A stretch of DNA of 64,000 bases from Toxonevra muliebris. Taxonomy: Eukaryota; Arthropoda; Insecta; Diptera; Pallopteridae. The translations under genes and the position numbers were made by a program. The stretch covers positions 63,810,079 through 63,874,078 of the forward strand of contig OY829327.1 in NCBI GenBank assembly GCA_963691655.1, given 5' to 3'. Below the pieces are notes generated by a model. That model saw nothing but the letters and a program-made list of their open reading frames with translations. It did not search any database and had not been told where the DNA came from. Numbering within the stretch: position 1 is the first letter of the stretch; each line of letters begins with the position of its first letter. This document shows positions 10,681 through 21,323 of this stretch, in pieces.

Positions 10681-11258
10681 AAAGTGAAAATATAGGTTTG
10701 TATCGATTTAAAAGGAAAGGTAAAGAAAAAACTTGCTCATAACAAACGTGAGTCGCGCGACACTGGAGGAGCACTTTTTACCCAGAAAAGCCTTTCACCG
10801 TTGGAAGAAACCATGGCAAATATCATGTGCTTCAACGCACATGCTTTTAGACACTTCTGCTATTGTCGCAGCAGTAACACCAGCACCATTACTGGACCCT
10901 ATACCAGTTCCAACACCTATTCTTGATCCTGAACCAGCTCCATCCACGGTCGCACAATTGCTTAATAAAGAAATAAGAGAGGAAATCTCTTAAAATGTTG
11001 ACCCTACGTCAGCTTTGATTGGAAGTGCACAGAAAAGACGGATAAATGGTCAGGCTTAAATTTGGTAGAGCAGATCGAAATTCAAAGAAATTTATATATT
11101 CAAAGAATATATATGCCTCAAAAATATTGGAAACCATTTGAAGAAGTCCGAACGATATAATCGAAAACGATATATGCTTGACGAAGAAAAACTTAAGTTG
11201 GCCAGGGAAAAATTTGAATGGAAGAAGAAGCGGCAAGCTGGAAAAAAGGAAAATTGAA
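10681..11258 (+). pseudogene. Degenerate remainder of Harbinger Myb-like gene
   Basis: Reading in several frames gives VSRATLEEHFLPRKAF, a proline-rich linker (10880-10950), then ERYNRKRYMLDEEKLKL and a lysine-rich end with stop near 11258. This order (conserved block, low-complexity linker, charged C-terminal helix) fits the C-terminal half of the Myb-like protein. The 10733-10993 frame is only a piece of it and has no ATG. Confidence 0.6.
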
Positions 11259-11789
11259 AGTAAATTTTCTGTTAATTTTCATGAAGAAACTCAGATCTCA
11301 TGAAGAGGCTTATATATATTTTTTAGAGTTAAGTAATCTGGTCTCATGAAGAGATTATATTAATTTTATGTTTTTGTTTCATGAAGAGCTTTGTGTTTTT
11401 GTTTAACTTAGAGGAAAAACAAAAGTTGTGATTTAACTGTTGTTAATAGCCGTAATGTTAGTATAATAAACACATTAAATATATTTATGTATGTATTTAG
11501 TCAAGAATTAATTTTATTTTAAATTGAATTTTTTTTTTGTTTGTTTTGCTTAATATTAAATTTTTATGGAATTTTTTATTCTAAACTAATTGCATTTTTT
11601 ATCTCATTTCTTATGTGAACTGCCACTGCATTGCCGTTCACTTTCCTATAGTTGGACTTCTTCAATGTCAGGAGCATTGTAGTGGACACAAATGTTGTGC
11701 AAAGCTGCACATACATTCACAATTTTCGTTACTTTCATTGCATACATCGAAATCTGTTTTTCAACGCTCCAATGGTCCTCTCCACTATA
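11259..11789. other. Region between the two Harbinger genes
   Basis: AT-rich sequence where the Myb-like gene (+) and transposase gene (-) converge. CATGAAGAG occurs several times between 11280 and 11400 (for example TCATGAAGAGCTT), a small local repeat. The minus-strand transposase tail can be traced weakly into its right part (11615-11790). Confidence 0.5.
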
Positions 11790-12420
11790 TTTCGAGCCTT
11801 CGCATGAGTTACGTTGTATTTGGTTTCTGGGCTATTTTCCACAGCTGCTTGAAAAGGCGTCAGGATATCCTACGTCTCCTACGTTTATTTACTTAATAAA
11901 AAATACCTAAAAGCCAAATATTTCTTTCCCCATTTTCCAAATTTATTTCCATTAAATGTCTAAGCTGGCTTGTATTCCATATAAGAGCATCACGACGCTC
12001 CAGGGTACCTTGCGTCGATAAAGCGAATCCGCATTTTGTGATCGCAGACCTTAAGGTAATTTTCCACAAAGATAAAATGTATTCAAAATACTTACAATCA
12101 TTGCGTTGAGACTAGAGAAACCTTTTCTGTTACAATAAAGATTCTGTTGATTCTTGCAAGGTGTAAGTATTCTGATGTGTGTACCATTCACACATCCGAT
12201 GACATCAGGAAATCGGAATTTTTCGTAGAAGTAATATTTTGCTTCTGTTTTTTCTTCCCTTGTCATATTCATATTTACCCATTTTGGGCAAACTTCAGTC
12301 TCTAGGCATTCAAGTAATTCTTCCAAGACTCCGGACATAGTAGATTGCGCAAGACCTAAATAAAAGTAATTTCCAACTCCACAATATGATTGCAAGTAAC
12401 GTGTCTGTCATAAAAAAAAG
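11790..12420 (-). pseudogene. PIF/Harbinger DDE transposase remnant
   Basis: The best frame (12395-12051) contains KFRFPDVIGCVNGTHIRI, YCNRKGFSSLNAMIV, the first catalytic region of Harbinger transposases (normally GCVDGTHI; here the Asp is Asn, GCVNGTH). Further along the minus strand, in other frames, come GALERRDALIWNTS..R.., LTPFQAAVENSPETKYNV and THAKARNIVERTIGALKNRFRCM, the C-terminal region containing the catalytic Glu in ..VER. The gene is frameshifted and its N-terminal part is lost. Terminal inverted repeats and 3-bp target duplications were not identified. Confidence 0.8.
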
Positions 12421-12511
12421 AATTAAGGCGCTGCTTAAAAGTTGGGGTGGGCTCACCAAATATCAAGTAATTCCTGTTACCTCTTTATTGTTTTAAAAAG
12501 CTGATAAAACT

Positions 12512-13585
12512 AACGGTGTGAAGATAACCACGCGTGGCTATCTTAGCAAATACACAAACCGCAAAATGTAAACTTAACAAAAAATGTTAACCAAAAAATG
12601 TAATGTAAAGTAGAACATCATTATTTTTCGGATCCTGATGACCATTTGGAGAACTGACTGTGACCACCAGACATACCATTCGATAGGTATTGAACTGCTG
12701 TTTTATCCTGCATACACAAATTTCACATATTTATTTCAGATTATCTATACATTTATTAGTGTAACTACATTTTTATTCCAGAAGATCCAGGAGTGCTACA
12801 CTATTATATATCAATTTAAAGAGCTTGACGAGTAGGTTAGCAAAAAAATATTAGATTTAAAATCGGTTTGGCCAATTCCAAAATATTAGCGTCGGAAGCT
12901 CTTTAAAATTCACTCATGGAACAAAGCATTGCATTCATCGTTGTAAAAATCATTGCTTAAGCGGGAGTAAATAACAAATGAGAGAGAGAGAGAAAACATG
13001 AGTAACGGTATTTCTCAGAATTATCTAACGAATTATCTGCATACACAAATAAAAAAACGAACACCAACGAGTAGTTTGGTTTTCTTTTGATATTTGCTTT
13101 TTCATAAAGAGAGTTCTTCCGCAAAAAGAGTAGGTCAATCCTGCATTTCCCGGATATATAACATTAATTTCTGTCTATTAGTAATGATTGATTGAAAATT
13201 TACATATTGGGTTCAAATGGGTGGAGGAACTGGCAGTCATATGGAGCACTTGTACTTATGAGAAAGACAAGCCATGGGTATCATTGGATAAGTATTGAGA
13301 AGTAGATCAATCCTGCAATCCAAATATCTAACATTAATTTCGGTCTATTAGTAACGGCTGTTTGAAATAAATCTGTGAAATTTGTATATTCAGGATAAAA
13401 CAGCAGTTCAGTTCAGTCACAGTCAGTTTCATAAATGGTCATTAAGATCCGAAAGAATAATGTATGTACTGCTTAACATTACATTTTTTGGTTAACTTTT
13501 CTGTTAAATTTTCCAAAGAAATTTTTACATTTTGTGATTTGTGTATTTGCTAAGAAAGCCACGCGTGGGCTATCTCCACACCGTT
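12512..13585. mobile_element. Long-TIR element with 9-bp target duplications (Mutator-like or foldback type)
   Basis: The ends are inverted repeats starting AACGGTGTG(A/G)AGATA and continue for over 200 bp with moderate divergence, including GGCTATCTTAGCAAATACAC and GACCATTTA blocks on both sides. GATAAAACT lies immediately outside both ends (12503-12511 and 13586-13594), a 9-bp target duplication typical of Mutator-like and foldback elements. The interior is non-coding and contains a direct repeat around AATCCTGCA...AACATTAATTT (about 13134 and 13308). A separate repeat is nested at 12874-13126. Confidence 0.88.
12874..13126 (+). repeat. Dispersed repeat R, copy 1, nested in the long-TIR element
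   Basis: Matches 52094-52336 over its full length, from AATTCCAAAATATTAGCGTC to TTCTTCCGCAAAA, with a GAGAGAGA tract in the middle. A third, diverged copy lies at 14844-15050. Non-coding. Sharp ends in two different contexts show it is a mobile unit; its family is unknown. Confidence 0.8.
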
Positions 13586-13789
13586 GATAAAACTATTCAA
13601 AAACTGTTCAAAATTAATAAATTAAAAATTATATTTGAAACATTTGCTTTCCACTATTACTACGTAAAGTTGAAAAACATGAAATATTTTTCTTGTCCGT
13701 AATTCATCTAACAGGGACTGTATAGGTATGGAGAAAAATAAGATTTTTGTGTGTCTTCTGTGTAAATAAAAATAAATAAAAATGTTGCC

Positions 13790-14093
13790 TTTCATTTGCA
13801 TTTGGATACTAAGAATTTATGTAACAATTATGGGTAATTGGAGGAATGGCAATGAGTTATTCTCCGACTCTATTATTAAATGTCGAAAAAAATGTAAATT
13901 TATCCTGGTTGTTACAACCTTGTGTTTGAGGGTTGCTAGTTATTTTCTTCATTTTAGGCGCATTTCAACGAAATGAGTCTGAAATGCAGAATTTCATTTG
14001 ACACTTTTTGTAAGGGGAAATTGTGCATTTTAGATGCATTTCAACGAAATGTTAAATTTGCCTGAAATGCACTCTCGTGTGTCCACACTATAA
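13790..14093 (-). mobile_element. MITE copy c (GGACACACGAGAGTG family), truncated
   Basis: The right end, ACTCTCGTGTGTCCACACTA, is the terminal repeat of the family seen at 3531-4021. Interior matches (AATTGGAGGAATGGCAATGA, GCATTTCAACGAAATG) are in the opposite orientation to copy a. The other terminus is missing or too diverged to place. Confidence 0.6.
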
Positions 14094-14094
14094 G

Positions 14095-14850
14095 TCTTTT
14101 ATTTCATCTACTTCCGATAACCTTTTCCCATTTATCCAGTAATCAAACTTGACTATATTTCTAGCCCTTGCAACTTTCAGCGCTTTAAATTTAGCTACAT
14201 TTAGTTTTAAATCATTATCGCTCCAGCAACTTAAGTCGTTAATATTTTTCTGTAAAAAGTCACAATCTTCATACTTTTTAATTTTTCTGTAAAATTTACA
14301 GTCATCAGCAAACATACAAAATTCGGAATTGACAAAAACGGATTTTATATCATTAACAAAAACAGAAAAAAATGGGGGACTAAAATGGAATCTTGAGGAA
14401 CTCCTGATGTCACCTTGATCTCTGTAAATTTGACAATTTTTCTTCTATTACGCAAATAACTTTTCCCCTAATTCAAAATATGATTTGAACTGCCGACTTT
14501 ACTTAATTTGCATTCATAAAACCGTGCTGTTGGGGAATAATTATCTGATCAATGCTTTCTTTCATTATATCGATCATAATACTTGTTGTTTTGGAAATGG
14601 AGCATAACAGGCTTATAGGCCTATAATTGTTGACCTCATAGTTACATAACTAAATATCCCAGTGCCTGGAAACACTTCACTATCAAGCGATTTATTAAAT
14701 AAATAGTTTTGTGAGCGGCAATGCAAAAGATGATGGACAACTTTTAACAAATTAGATGGTATATTGTCAGAACCCGAACTAATTTTCCCAGAAGAACATT
14801 TTATTTTGTTGATGACCGGTTCCTTCAGATATTGCTCCAGCTCAAATGAG
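14095..14850 (-). pseudogene. LINE reverse transcriptase fragment
   Basis: Minus-strand reading in several frames gives SGSDNIPSNLLK and FNKSLDSEVFPG (start of reverse transcriptase), Q.HGFM, an INDIKS-like block, and MFADDCKFYRKI, where FADD is the catalytic box. SCWSDNDLKLNVAKFKALK and WINGKRLSEVDEIKDL follow. This order is that of a non-LTR retrotransposon polymerase. Stops and frameshifts interrupt it everywhere. Its 5' continuation is probably 16740-17165, on the same strand, beyond an inserted repeat and a mariner. Confidence 0.8.
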
Positions 14851-15050
14851 AGAACGAGAAGACAAGTAACGGCATCTCTCAGCATACACAAATAAAACAA
14901 ACACAAACGGGTAGTTCTTTCTTAATATTTGGTTTCTTCATAAAGGGAATGTTTTTCAGACTTAATGACAAATTTACAATCATCTACTTAGTTCTTTTTT
15001 TTTTTTTGTTTGTTTGTTGTTTTCATAAAGAGATTTCTTCCGCAAAAAAA
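14844..15050 (+). repeat. Dispersed repeat R, diverged copy 3
   Basis: Shares AAATGAGAGA, GTAACGGCAT, CATACACAAATAA, GTAGTT and the end CATAAAGAGATTTCTTCCGC with 12874-13126 and 52094-52336, with an internal insertion of about 60 bp. It begins where the LINE fragment at 14095-14850 stops, so it probably interrupted that LINE. It is followed by an A-run and the GC-rich block CTGGTACCGGGCCC. Confidence 0.65.
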
Positions 15051-15440
15051 AAAAAACCCTGGTACCGGGCCCTTACGAACTAGTATAATTTCATTATTCA
15101 ATCCTTTCTTTATTCCATTCCTGTCAAAAGTTATAGAGATTCAAAGTATAAATTTCTACCACAAAATGTTTTTTATCAATTTAATATCAATATTATTATT
15201 ATCAATATTTCTATATGGAAAATTAAAGAGATATTTTTCTCATACAGTATAAAATTATTTCATATTTAAGAATAAGTAATTTAATTTACATATTTTTTAT
15301 AAGTTTGACAAAACAAAAACATTTACTTATTCTTACTAAAGAATTCTGTAATCCATTGGCCTATAATTTTAGTTTCCTGCTTCCGTGCTTCTGTCACAGA
15401 GGATGGATCCTGCAAAGAATTAGTGAATAAATAAGTAATA
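15051..15440. other. No gene recognised
   Basis: AT-rich sequence between repeat R copy 3 and the mariner. It begins with an A-run and a 14-bp GC-rich block. No coding frame that resembles a known family. Confidence 0.5.
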
Positions 15441-16680
15441 CCACCTTGATGAAAAAGTTCCCGGAATAACCACCGTGTGGCGCTCCCATCGTATCGGTTT
15501 GGGTCTTTTTTGTTAAGTTGGTACATCTGTTGTTGATATTCCCTCTAAATTTTAGCGTCATAGCTTGACATTTGCAAAAGTTACGTAGCTAAGAGTAAAT
15601 CTATCTCCGTGTGTGTTGGCGATTTTTTACAATTTTAGAAATGGATTTAAACTTGCAACAACGATCTTGTATTGAATTTTGCGTAAAAAACGGAAAAGTG
15701 TTTCGGAAACGATTCTCTAAAGAAAACGGTCGTTTACCAGTGACACGAGCGGTTCAAAAGTGGTCGTGAGTCAATCGAAGATAATGAACGCAGTGGTAAA
15801 CCATCGACATCGAAAATCGACGAAAACATTAATAAAGTAAAATAAATTTTGGTCAATAACCGCAAATTAACCATCAGAGAGATAGCAGAGGACTTGAACA
15901 TTGCCTATGGATCCGTCCAATTGTCTATGGGTTTCCGTCGTGTAGCAGCAAAGTTGGTGCCAAAAGACCTAAATTTCATGCAAAAAAGAGACCGTGTTAA
16001 CGTCGTAAAAGGCATGATTTGTCAGGCTGAATCTGATCCCACATTCATCAAAAAGATCATTAATTGAGACGAGACCTGGGTTTATGAGTACGACACGCAA
16101 TGCAGACATCATGCAAGTGAATGGCGTTCACCAAATGAGCCGAGACCAAAAAAACCACGTCGTTTTCAGTCAAAAAAGAAGGCAATGCTCACGGTTTTCA
16201 TAGATTTCAACGGTGTAGTGCATCACGAATTTTTGCCAGAAGGCCAGACTGTAAACAAAGAGTATTATTTGGCCGTTATGAGATATTTGCGTGAAGCGAT
16301 TTGCCGAAAGAGATCAGAATTGTGGACAGAAAACTCGTGAATTTTGCACCATGATAATGCACCGTCGCACAGTGCCATCATTATTCGTAATTTTTTGACG
16401 AAAAATGCAAGAAATACCATCCAACAGCCACCGAATTCTCCTGATTTGCTCCCTGTGACTTCTTTCTGTTCAATCGAGTTAAAACCCATTACGGGGAACG
16501 CGTTTCAGCAGCCGAGAGGAAAATCGCAGAAAGCACTGATGGACATACCGAAAACCGAATATAAAAAAAGTGTGTTGAAGTCGATGGGGATTACTTTGAA
16601 GGGGACAATATAGATTTAGATGAATAAACTTGTATTTTTAATTTTCTGAATAAATTCCAGGAACTTTTTGATCAAGGTGT
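15441..16680 (+). mobile_element. mariner transposon, complete ends, inactive
   Basis: Terminal inverted repeats CCACCTTGATGAAAAAGTT and, inverted from the right, ACACCTTGATCAAAAAGTT are flanked by TA on both sides (15439-15440 and 16681-16682). The length (1240 bp) is near the usual 1.3 kb. The element encodes a defective transposase (see separate entry). A second copy of the same subfamily lies at 34953-35944 in the opposite orientation. Confidence 0.92.
15641..16626 (+). pseudogene. mariner transposase (DD34D type), broken
   Basis: The frame opens with MDLNLQQRSCIEFC at an ATG at 15641 and runs to a stop after WS. The rest is in other frames: RESIEDNERSGKPSTS, NNRKLTIREIAEDLNIAYGS (helix-turn-helix), RRVAAKLVPKDLNFM, DETWVYEYDT (first catalytic Asp), HHDNAPSHSA (second Asp), PNSPDL..CDFF (third Asp, in a shifted frame) and DYFEGDNIDLDE at the end. 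Several stops and frameshifts are present, including a stop just before DETWV. Both window copies share a shortened SVQLSMGFRR segment where mariners usually have about nine more residues, so the source element was already altered. Confidence 0.9.
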
Positions 16681-16739
16681 TATTTTGTGTTGTCAGTTGG
16701 TCAGTTGATCTAAATAACGTTGCGTTGCCACTACTGTAG

Positions 16740-17165
16740 CACGTCTCAAACAAAATAATTCTTTTTCATTCCCTGCAACCCAGTCATTATATTTTAAACA
16801 ACTAGGTAAGTTCTTATCCCTTCTTCTACTATTTACGAAATCTCAGAACAAGTTATTAAATAAATCCTCTGCTTTTTTAGTACGGTCCTACGCCTCTTCA
16901 GGAGCCGTATTGCGATCTACGCATATTATAAATGGGTGTTAAACTACATTTTATTGTTTGTCGTTGTAATTTCAATTTTTCCATTTTTCTTCTATGTTGT
17001 TTGGTTAAAAATTTTGACAGCTTTCTTCTGAGTAAAAGCTCTCGTTATCAACTATCGTTGTTTGATCAGCTACGTAATATCTCTGCCAACTATGCAAATT
17101 TGTTCATTTTGTTCGCTATATCCGATTCGTCGGTAGATGTCGTTAGTGACTGTTGATTACGTAAT
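16740..17165 (-). pseudogene. LINE fragment, endonuclease to reverse transcriptase linker
   Basis: Minus-strand reading gives KAEDLFNNLF, DFVNSRRRDKNLPS, LKYNDWVAGNEKEL, the pattern found between the endonuclease and polymerase domains of insect LINEs. Further upstream TTSTDESDIANKMN may belong to the same frame. Stops are frequent. Position and strand fit the upstream part of the LINE at 14095-14850. Confidence 0.5.
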
Positions 17166-17247
17166 TTATTATAATTTTACAATCCGCTGAACGCTTCGAT
17201 ATATGCACACTATTGAGGTTAGGTGCTCGCTATTATGACTCACACTG

Positions 17248-18221
17248 CACTATGGGGCCTATGAAAAATCTAGTTGACCAAAATTCGTAAAATCTACTAT
17301 CTCGGTTTGAATTCAAAAGTATATGTAAGTATACTCTCCATAGATCCCTCATCATAATCCACATATAGGATATTCTAATTAGGCGAAGGATCTGGCTGTG
17401 CGACCGTCGAAAGTTGCAATATCCTGCCGATAGTTTTGACATTGTTGAAAATGTGTTGAACATAAAGTGTAATATTTTAGCCAATACTAAAGCTAGATCT
17501 TTATTTTTGGTATCATATTAAAGAAAAAACTTTACGCTATTAATGAATGTGATAAAAAATTAATTTACCATTTTCTTATACCTAAAAATGCGATGAAAAA
17601 ATAATAACGTTTTTTTTAGCATTTCATTTTTTATTTTATGGATGAGAAAAAAGCTCCGATTTGCTCCGAGCGAAAATAAAAACTAGAATAAGGTATGAGT
17701 GCTTTGCAACTTTTTGCCACAGCTTTAATAACAAGCAAAAATATGACATCACTTAGCATTTGTTAAATCATAAGTAGTAATTTAAGGCGTTATATTTAAC
17801 CCATTTTAAATGGTAATCAGACAAAAATTGGTATACGGAGCTAAACTAATTGTCTTATTGATTCTGTATGAAAAACTTTTTAATCAGACAATTGCAACGC
17901 CTACTTCCTATATAAATGTATGTGAAATTTTGAATATGCAATAATGATTAAATTTAATCTGTTAATATATATTGAACATAAGCCATGCTAAAAATTATAG
18001 TTTTAAAAATTTTGCACATATGGGAAGTGGGCGTGGTAATAACCGGATCTATCCCATTTTTGAAACCTTTTCGCGGTTTCATTTGTATGGGAAGAAGGCG
18101 TGGTAATAGTCCGATCGTTATAATTTTCCACGTAGTAATTGCCAATGACCCCAGGAGCGAATGAGCCAAATTTCAGAATTTTAGCCAAATTTTAGCTAAA
18201 AACGGATTTGGCCCCATAGTG
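17248..18221. mobile_element. CACTATG-ended element, Transib-like, non-autonomous
   Basis: The ends are perfect 12-bp inverted repeats, CACTATGGGGCC. The bases outside are CACTG (17243-17247) and CATTG (18222-18226), a probable 5-bp target duplication with one change. Terminal CACWATG and 5-bp duplications are the hallmarks of Transib transposons. The 974-bp interior is non-coding and contains two copies of a GTGGGCGTGGTAAT-like phrase near 18026 and 18090. No transposase is encoded. Confidence 0.7.
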
Positions 18222-18339
18222 CATTGTTGTGATTGTTGTCGGAGTAGTGCTTAGTTGCCGGCGCACACTCTTGTGATTGTTACCGGATTCGCTGCAGCGA
18301 ATTAATGCGATACCCGATATTAAACACATTAAAGAGAGA

Positions 18340-18880
18340 TGTAAGGTTGTAATTTTCACGAACAGTCAGACCGTATAGTCAGACAGTTCAAGGAAAAAAT
18401 CGGTGCGTTAAATCTTCATGCGGATCTCACAATCATCTGGGTTCCCGGCCATAGGAATATTGATGGAAATGAGAAAGCAGATGAATTAGCGCGCAAAGGA
18501 GCTTCTCTTGACCTAACTCATGCGAAACTGGTACCTGTTTCTCTGGGGGTAATCAAGAAAGCGATCAACCTGCACTGTCTTTCCTTAGCTAGCAGGAGAT
18601 GGAGGACATTCACATCATCCAATACCTCGCGTGCGGCCTGACCGATATACGATATCAGTAGGTCTAGGGAACTTATCACCAGCGACCGCACATACATTGT
18701 CAGACTCATTGCGGTCTTTACAGGCCACTGGCCTATAGGCACTCATACAGAGAAACTGCGTATACACTAAACACTAACCCACTTCCTTTGCAAATGCCCA
18801 GCCTTAGCAGCTGCAAGAAACACATCCCTAGGATACCACTTTCTAGACCTTCATAAGCGCTTATAGTGATCTACGCATTG
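18340..18880 (+). pseudogene. LINE RNase H domain and C-terminus, degenerate
   Basis: On the plus strand IWVPGHRNIDGNEKADELAR begins near 18436. This is the RNase H signature of Jockey/R1/I-type LINEs. ASRRWRTFTSS, LITSDRTYIVR, FTGHWPIGTH and FLCKCPALAAAR follow in changing frames, as in the C-terminal knuckle region of such elements. The bases AACCAACCAACCAAAC just after the stop look like a LINE 3' end. The polymerase part is not present upstream. Confidence 0.75.
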
Positions 18881-19500
18881 GACGCATGCATGCTGTAGAT
18901 CGGTCACATTAACCAACCAACCAAACATGATACTCGATATGGGAGCAGCACGTGGACGCCAGTTGCTCAATATAGCAACTAGATGCTGAGCGCAATATAT
19001 GACGGTCAGTTACTCGACGCGGTAACTTGGTGTTATGCGTATCTTGTGGACGCCTAAATAAAAACTTCGAAAATGAACGTAGCTTGTAGCCGCCACTTGC
19101 TCTAAGTTCCGATGTTGAGCGCAGCACGTGTAAGCCAATTACTCGTGTGTGTATTTGAGGTTATATTCAAGCAACAACAGCATACAAAATCTTACGTTCA
19201 TCCGGCTCGAAGGACCAAAATGTAAATAGCACGAATCAAAAAATACAAATATTTTTACAAAAAGAAGACTGTATTTAATATTATAGTTAGGATAAACGCA
19301 AAATTCACAAATTCAATTCGGTGCTTAAATAAAAAACTCAAACACTTCAAAAATAAATTTTGACAAAAACTAAAAAACGGGAACAAAACTGATATAACAT
19401 ATATAAATATGGTCGCTTGATGCGTACAAACATAAAAATAAAAGAAGACAAAGAAGTTGCAAAAGAGTTGCAGAGTTGCAAAAATTAGTTACAATTAAAA
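18881..19500. other. No gene recognised
   Basis: Intronic sequence with three similar phrases built on GCAGCACGTG and ACTAGATGCTGAGCGCA (about 18940-19135), a loose internal repeat. The remainder is A-rich. No family recognised. Confidence 0.45.
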
Positions 19501-19551
19501 CGAAATTTGAAATGGACATCTTAAACACTGACAAACGGCAACCCTTTAAAA

Positions 19552-19797
19552 TTGTCAGTGGAAACAGCCATAGAAATGCTGGGTTATCAGACTATTTCCA
19601 CACGTCAAGTGAATGAGAGCAAACGTAGAGTACTTTGCACATACTGTCCATGTGAAAATCTGTCAAAAATTGGAAACTTTTGTTCGATTTGTAATAAAGC
19701 TATTTGCAAACAACATTTTTCAATCATGTATGATGCTTCAGAATTTTTTTTCTGTCTAGAGACACATTCAGTGTCGGCCCACTATGAAACCACATAG
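19552..19797 (+). pseudogene. piggyBac-type cysteine-rich C-terminal domain, orphan
   Basis: The frame contains KRRVLCTYCPC, FCSICNKAICKQHF: a C-x2-C ... C-x2-C-x4-C-x2-H spacing like the zinc-binding C-terminal domain of piggyBac transposases, which binds the transposon ends. The predicted core domain is not found next to it. The stretch before it (ISTRQVNESKR) would be the linker. It is either the tail of a mostly deleted piggyBac or an unrelated zinc-binding fragment. Confidence 0.5.
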
Positions 19798-20576
19798 TTG
19801 GACCTAAAATTTACGATCGGCAGTTTGGCAGTTCGTTTTCACTTATTGATTTGAAACTCTAGAGAATCTTCTTTGTTCCTGTCCCGCGTTTGCTAGGACT
19901 CGATTAATGTACATAGGAGCTCCACAGTTTGAGGGTCTGAATGAGGTCGTTAAACTGGGGGTGAACTGTCTTCTAAAGTTTACTAACCATGCTCGCATCC
20001 TAAATGATGTGTACACTTGCTAGATATACACTCGCTAAATAATTCCTATAGGACTCCTTTCTGGCGTCGCTAAGGACCTAAAGGTCTATGTGTGGCTTCG
20101 GCCAGCCAGTACTACCTAACCTAGTGGTTTGTACACTTTCTTATAATTCTCATATACTTCTTATCGACGGTGAATAGAATGAAGGTTATGAACGGTAAAC
20201 AACAGAACCAAGATGAGAATCGTACCCAAAAGTCTAGAGCACTAAACATCAAGGTCGTCATGCTTTAGAATATGCCTATTCTTTTTTTATACAGATTTTT
20301 TAATAAATATTTCTTCGCACACAAATGCCAATAGAATCTATTTTTATTTTGCATCTCAAAAATTCTCTTTTTCCTTTTTTTTTTACGACTTTTCATTTCT
20401 TTTAGTGTAAATGGAAAGGAATTTTTGAAAAAATTATTAAAAATTCGTCATCTTACATACATATTGCATAGAGGACAATAAGTTCATAAAGTTAGTTTAC
20501 GTTACTTTCAACCTAGGACAGTCACAAGGTTAAGCTGTTATAGTTTTTCACCACAGATATATGTACGTATATATTA
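19798..20576. other. No clear element; possible LINE 3' end
   Basis: 19930-20135 has a comparatively GC-rich stretch ending GGCCAGCCAGTACTACCTAACCTA, which resembles 3' ends of some insect LINEs, but no protein homology could be read. The rest is AT-rich. Confidence 0.3.
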
Positions 20577-21323
20577 GGGTGACCATTTATTGAATGGGGA
20601 AAAAATTTTGAACGTGTATTCTCGGTCTCACTGTCTAAAAATATTCGATTTGATAAGAAACTAAGAAATATAAAGTTTCTTGACAATCGCTGAAAATTTA
20701 GAGGTCCCTCACGAGCCCTAAAGTTAAAAAAGTGTTTTTCAGCGTTTTTCTCATTATAAAGTGATAAAAGTAATTTAAATCACTCTTAAAAATATATATT
20801 ACCAATTTGTATATCGCTGTAAGCAGCTAAATATCTTATTTTAAATAACACGTAAAAACTTACTCATGGGATAAATAAAAATAAAGTTACGGGCAAGTAT
20901 ATGATTTAACCTATCAAAAATGGGCGGCCCTAAGTCCAGATTTTGAGGGTCAATTCAAAATTCTGAGTATGCAGTTTTTTTCTGCTTGACTATACCTACA
21001 ATTTGAGCTATGTCTCGAGGAAAGTATATTTTCACTGTCACACAGTGTTACATGAAATTACATATTTTTTTCACCTTTAAAGAGAGATAATTGCCTTTTA
21101 TTAGCAATAAAATGATAAATAATACACGTAGAAAAAGTTTAAGCCCAATTTTGGAAAGGTGAATACAGTTTTATAGTAACTTAGCTGTTTTAGATTTTTA
21201 AAGTGGTTTAAATTATTTTTTTCACTTTATAATGAGAAAAATGCTGAAAAACAATTTTTTTCAACTTTAGGGCTCGTGAGGGACCTCTAAATTTTCTGCC
21301 ACCTTTGCAAAAAATGGCCACCC
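20577..21323. mobile_element. MITE with GGGTG(A/G)CCA ends and TA target sites
   Basis: Left end GGGTGACCATTT is matched by inverted GGGTGGCCATTT at the right. Inverted similarity continues for over 130 bp (AAATTTAGAGGTCCCTCAC, GAGCCCTAAAGTT, TTTTCTCATTATAAAGTGA). TA lies at both borders (20575-20576, 21324-21325), as expected for Tc1/mariner-type insertions. 747 bp, non-coding. Confidence 0.8.

Noticed and set aside
16265..16489. Minus-strand open frame of 74 codons
   Set aside because: Antisense of the mariner transposase; no homology of its own.
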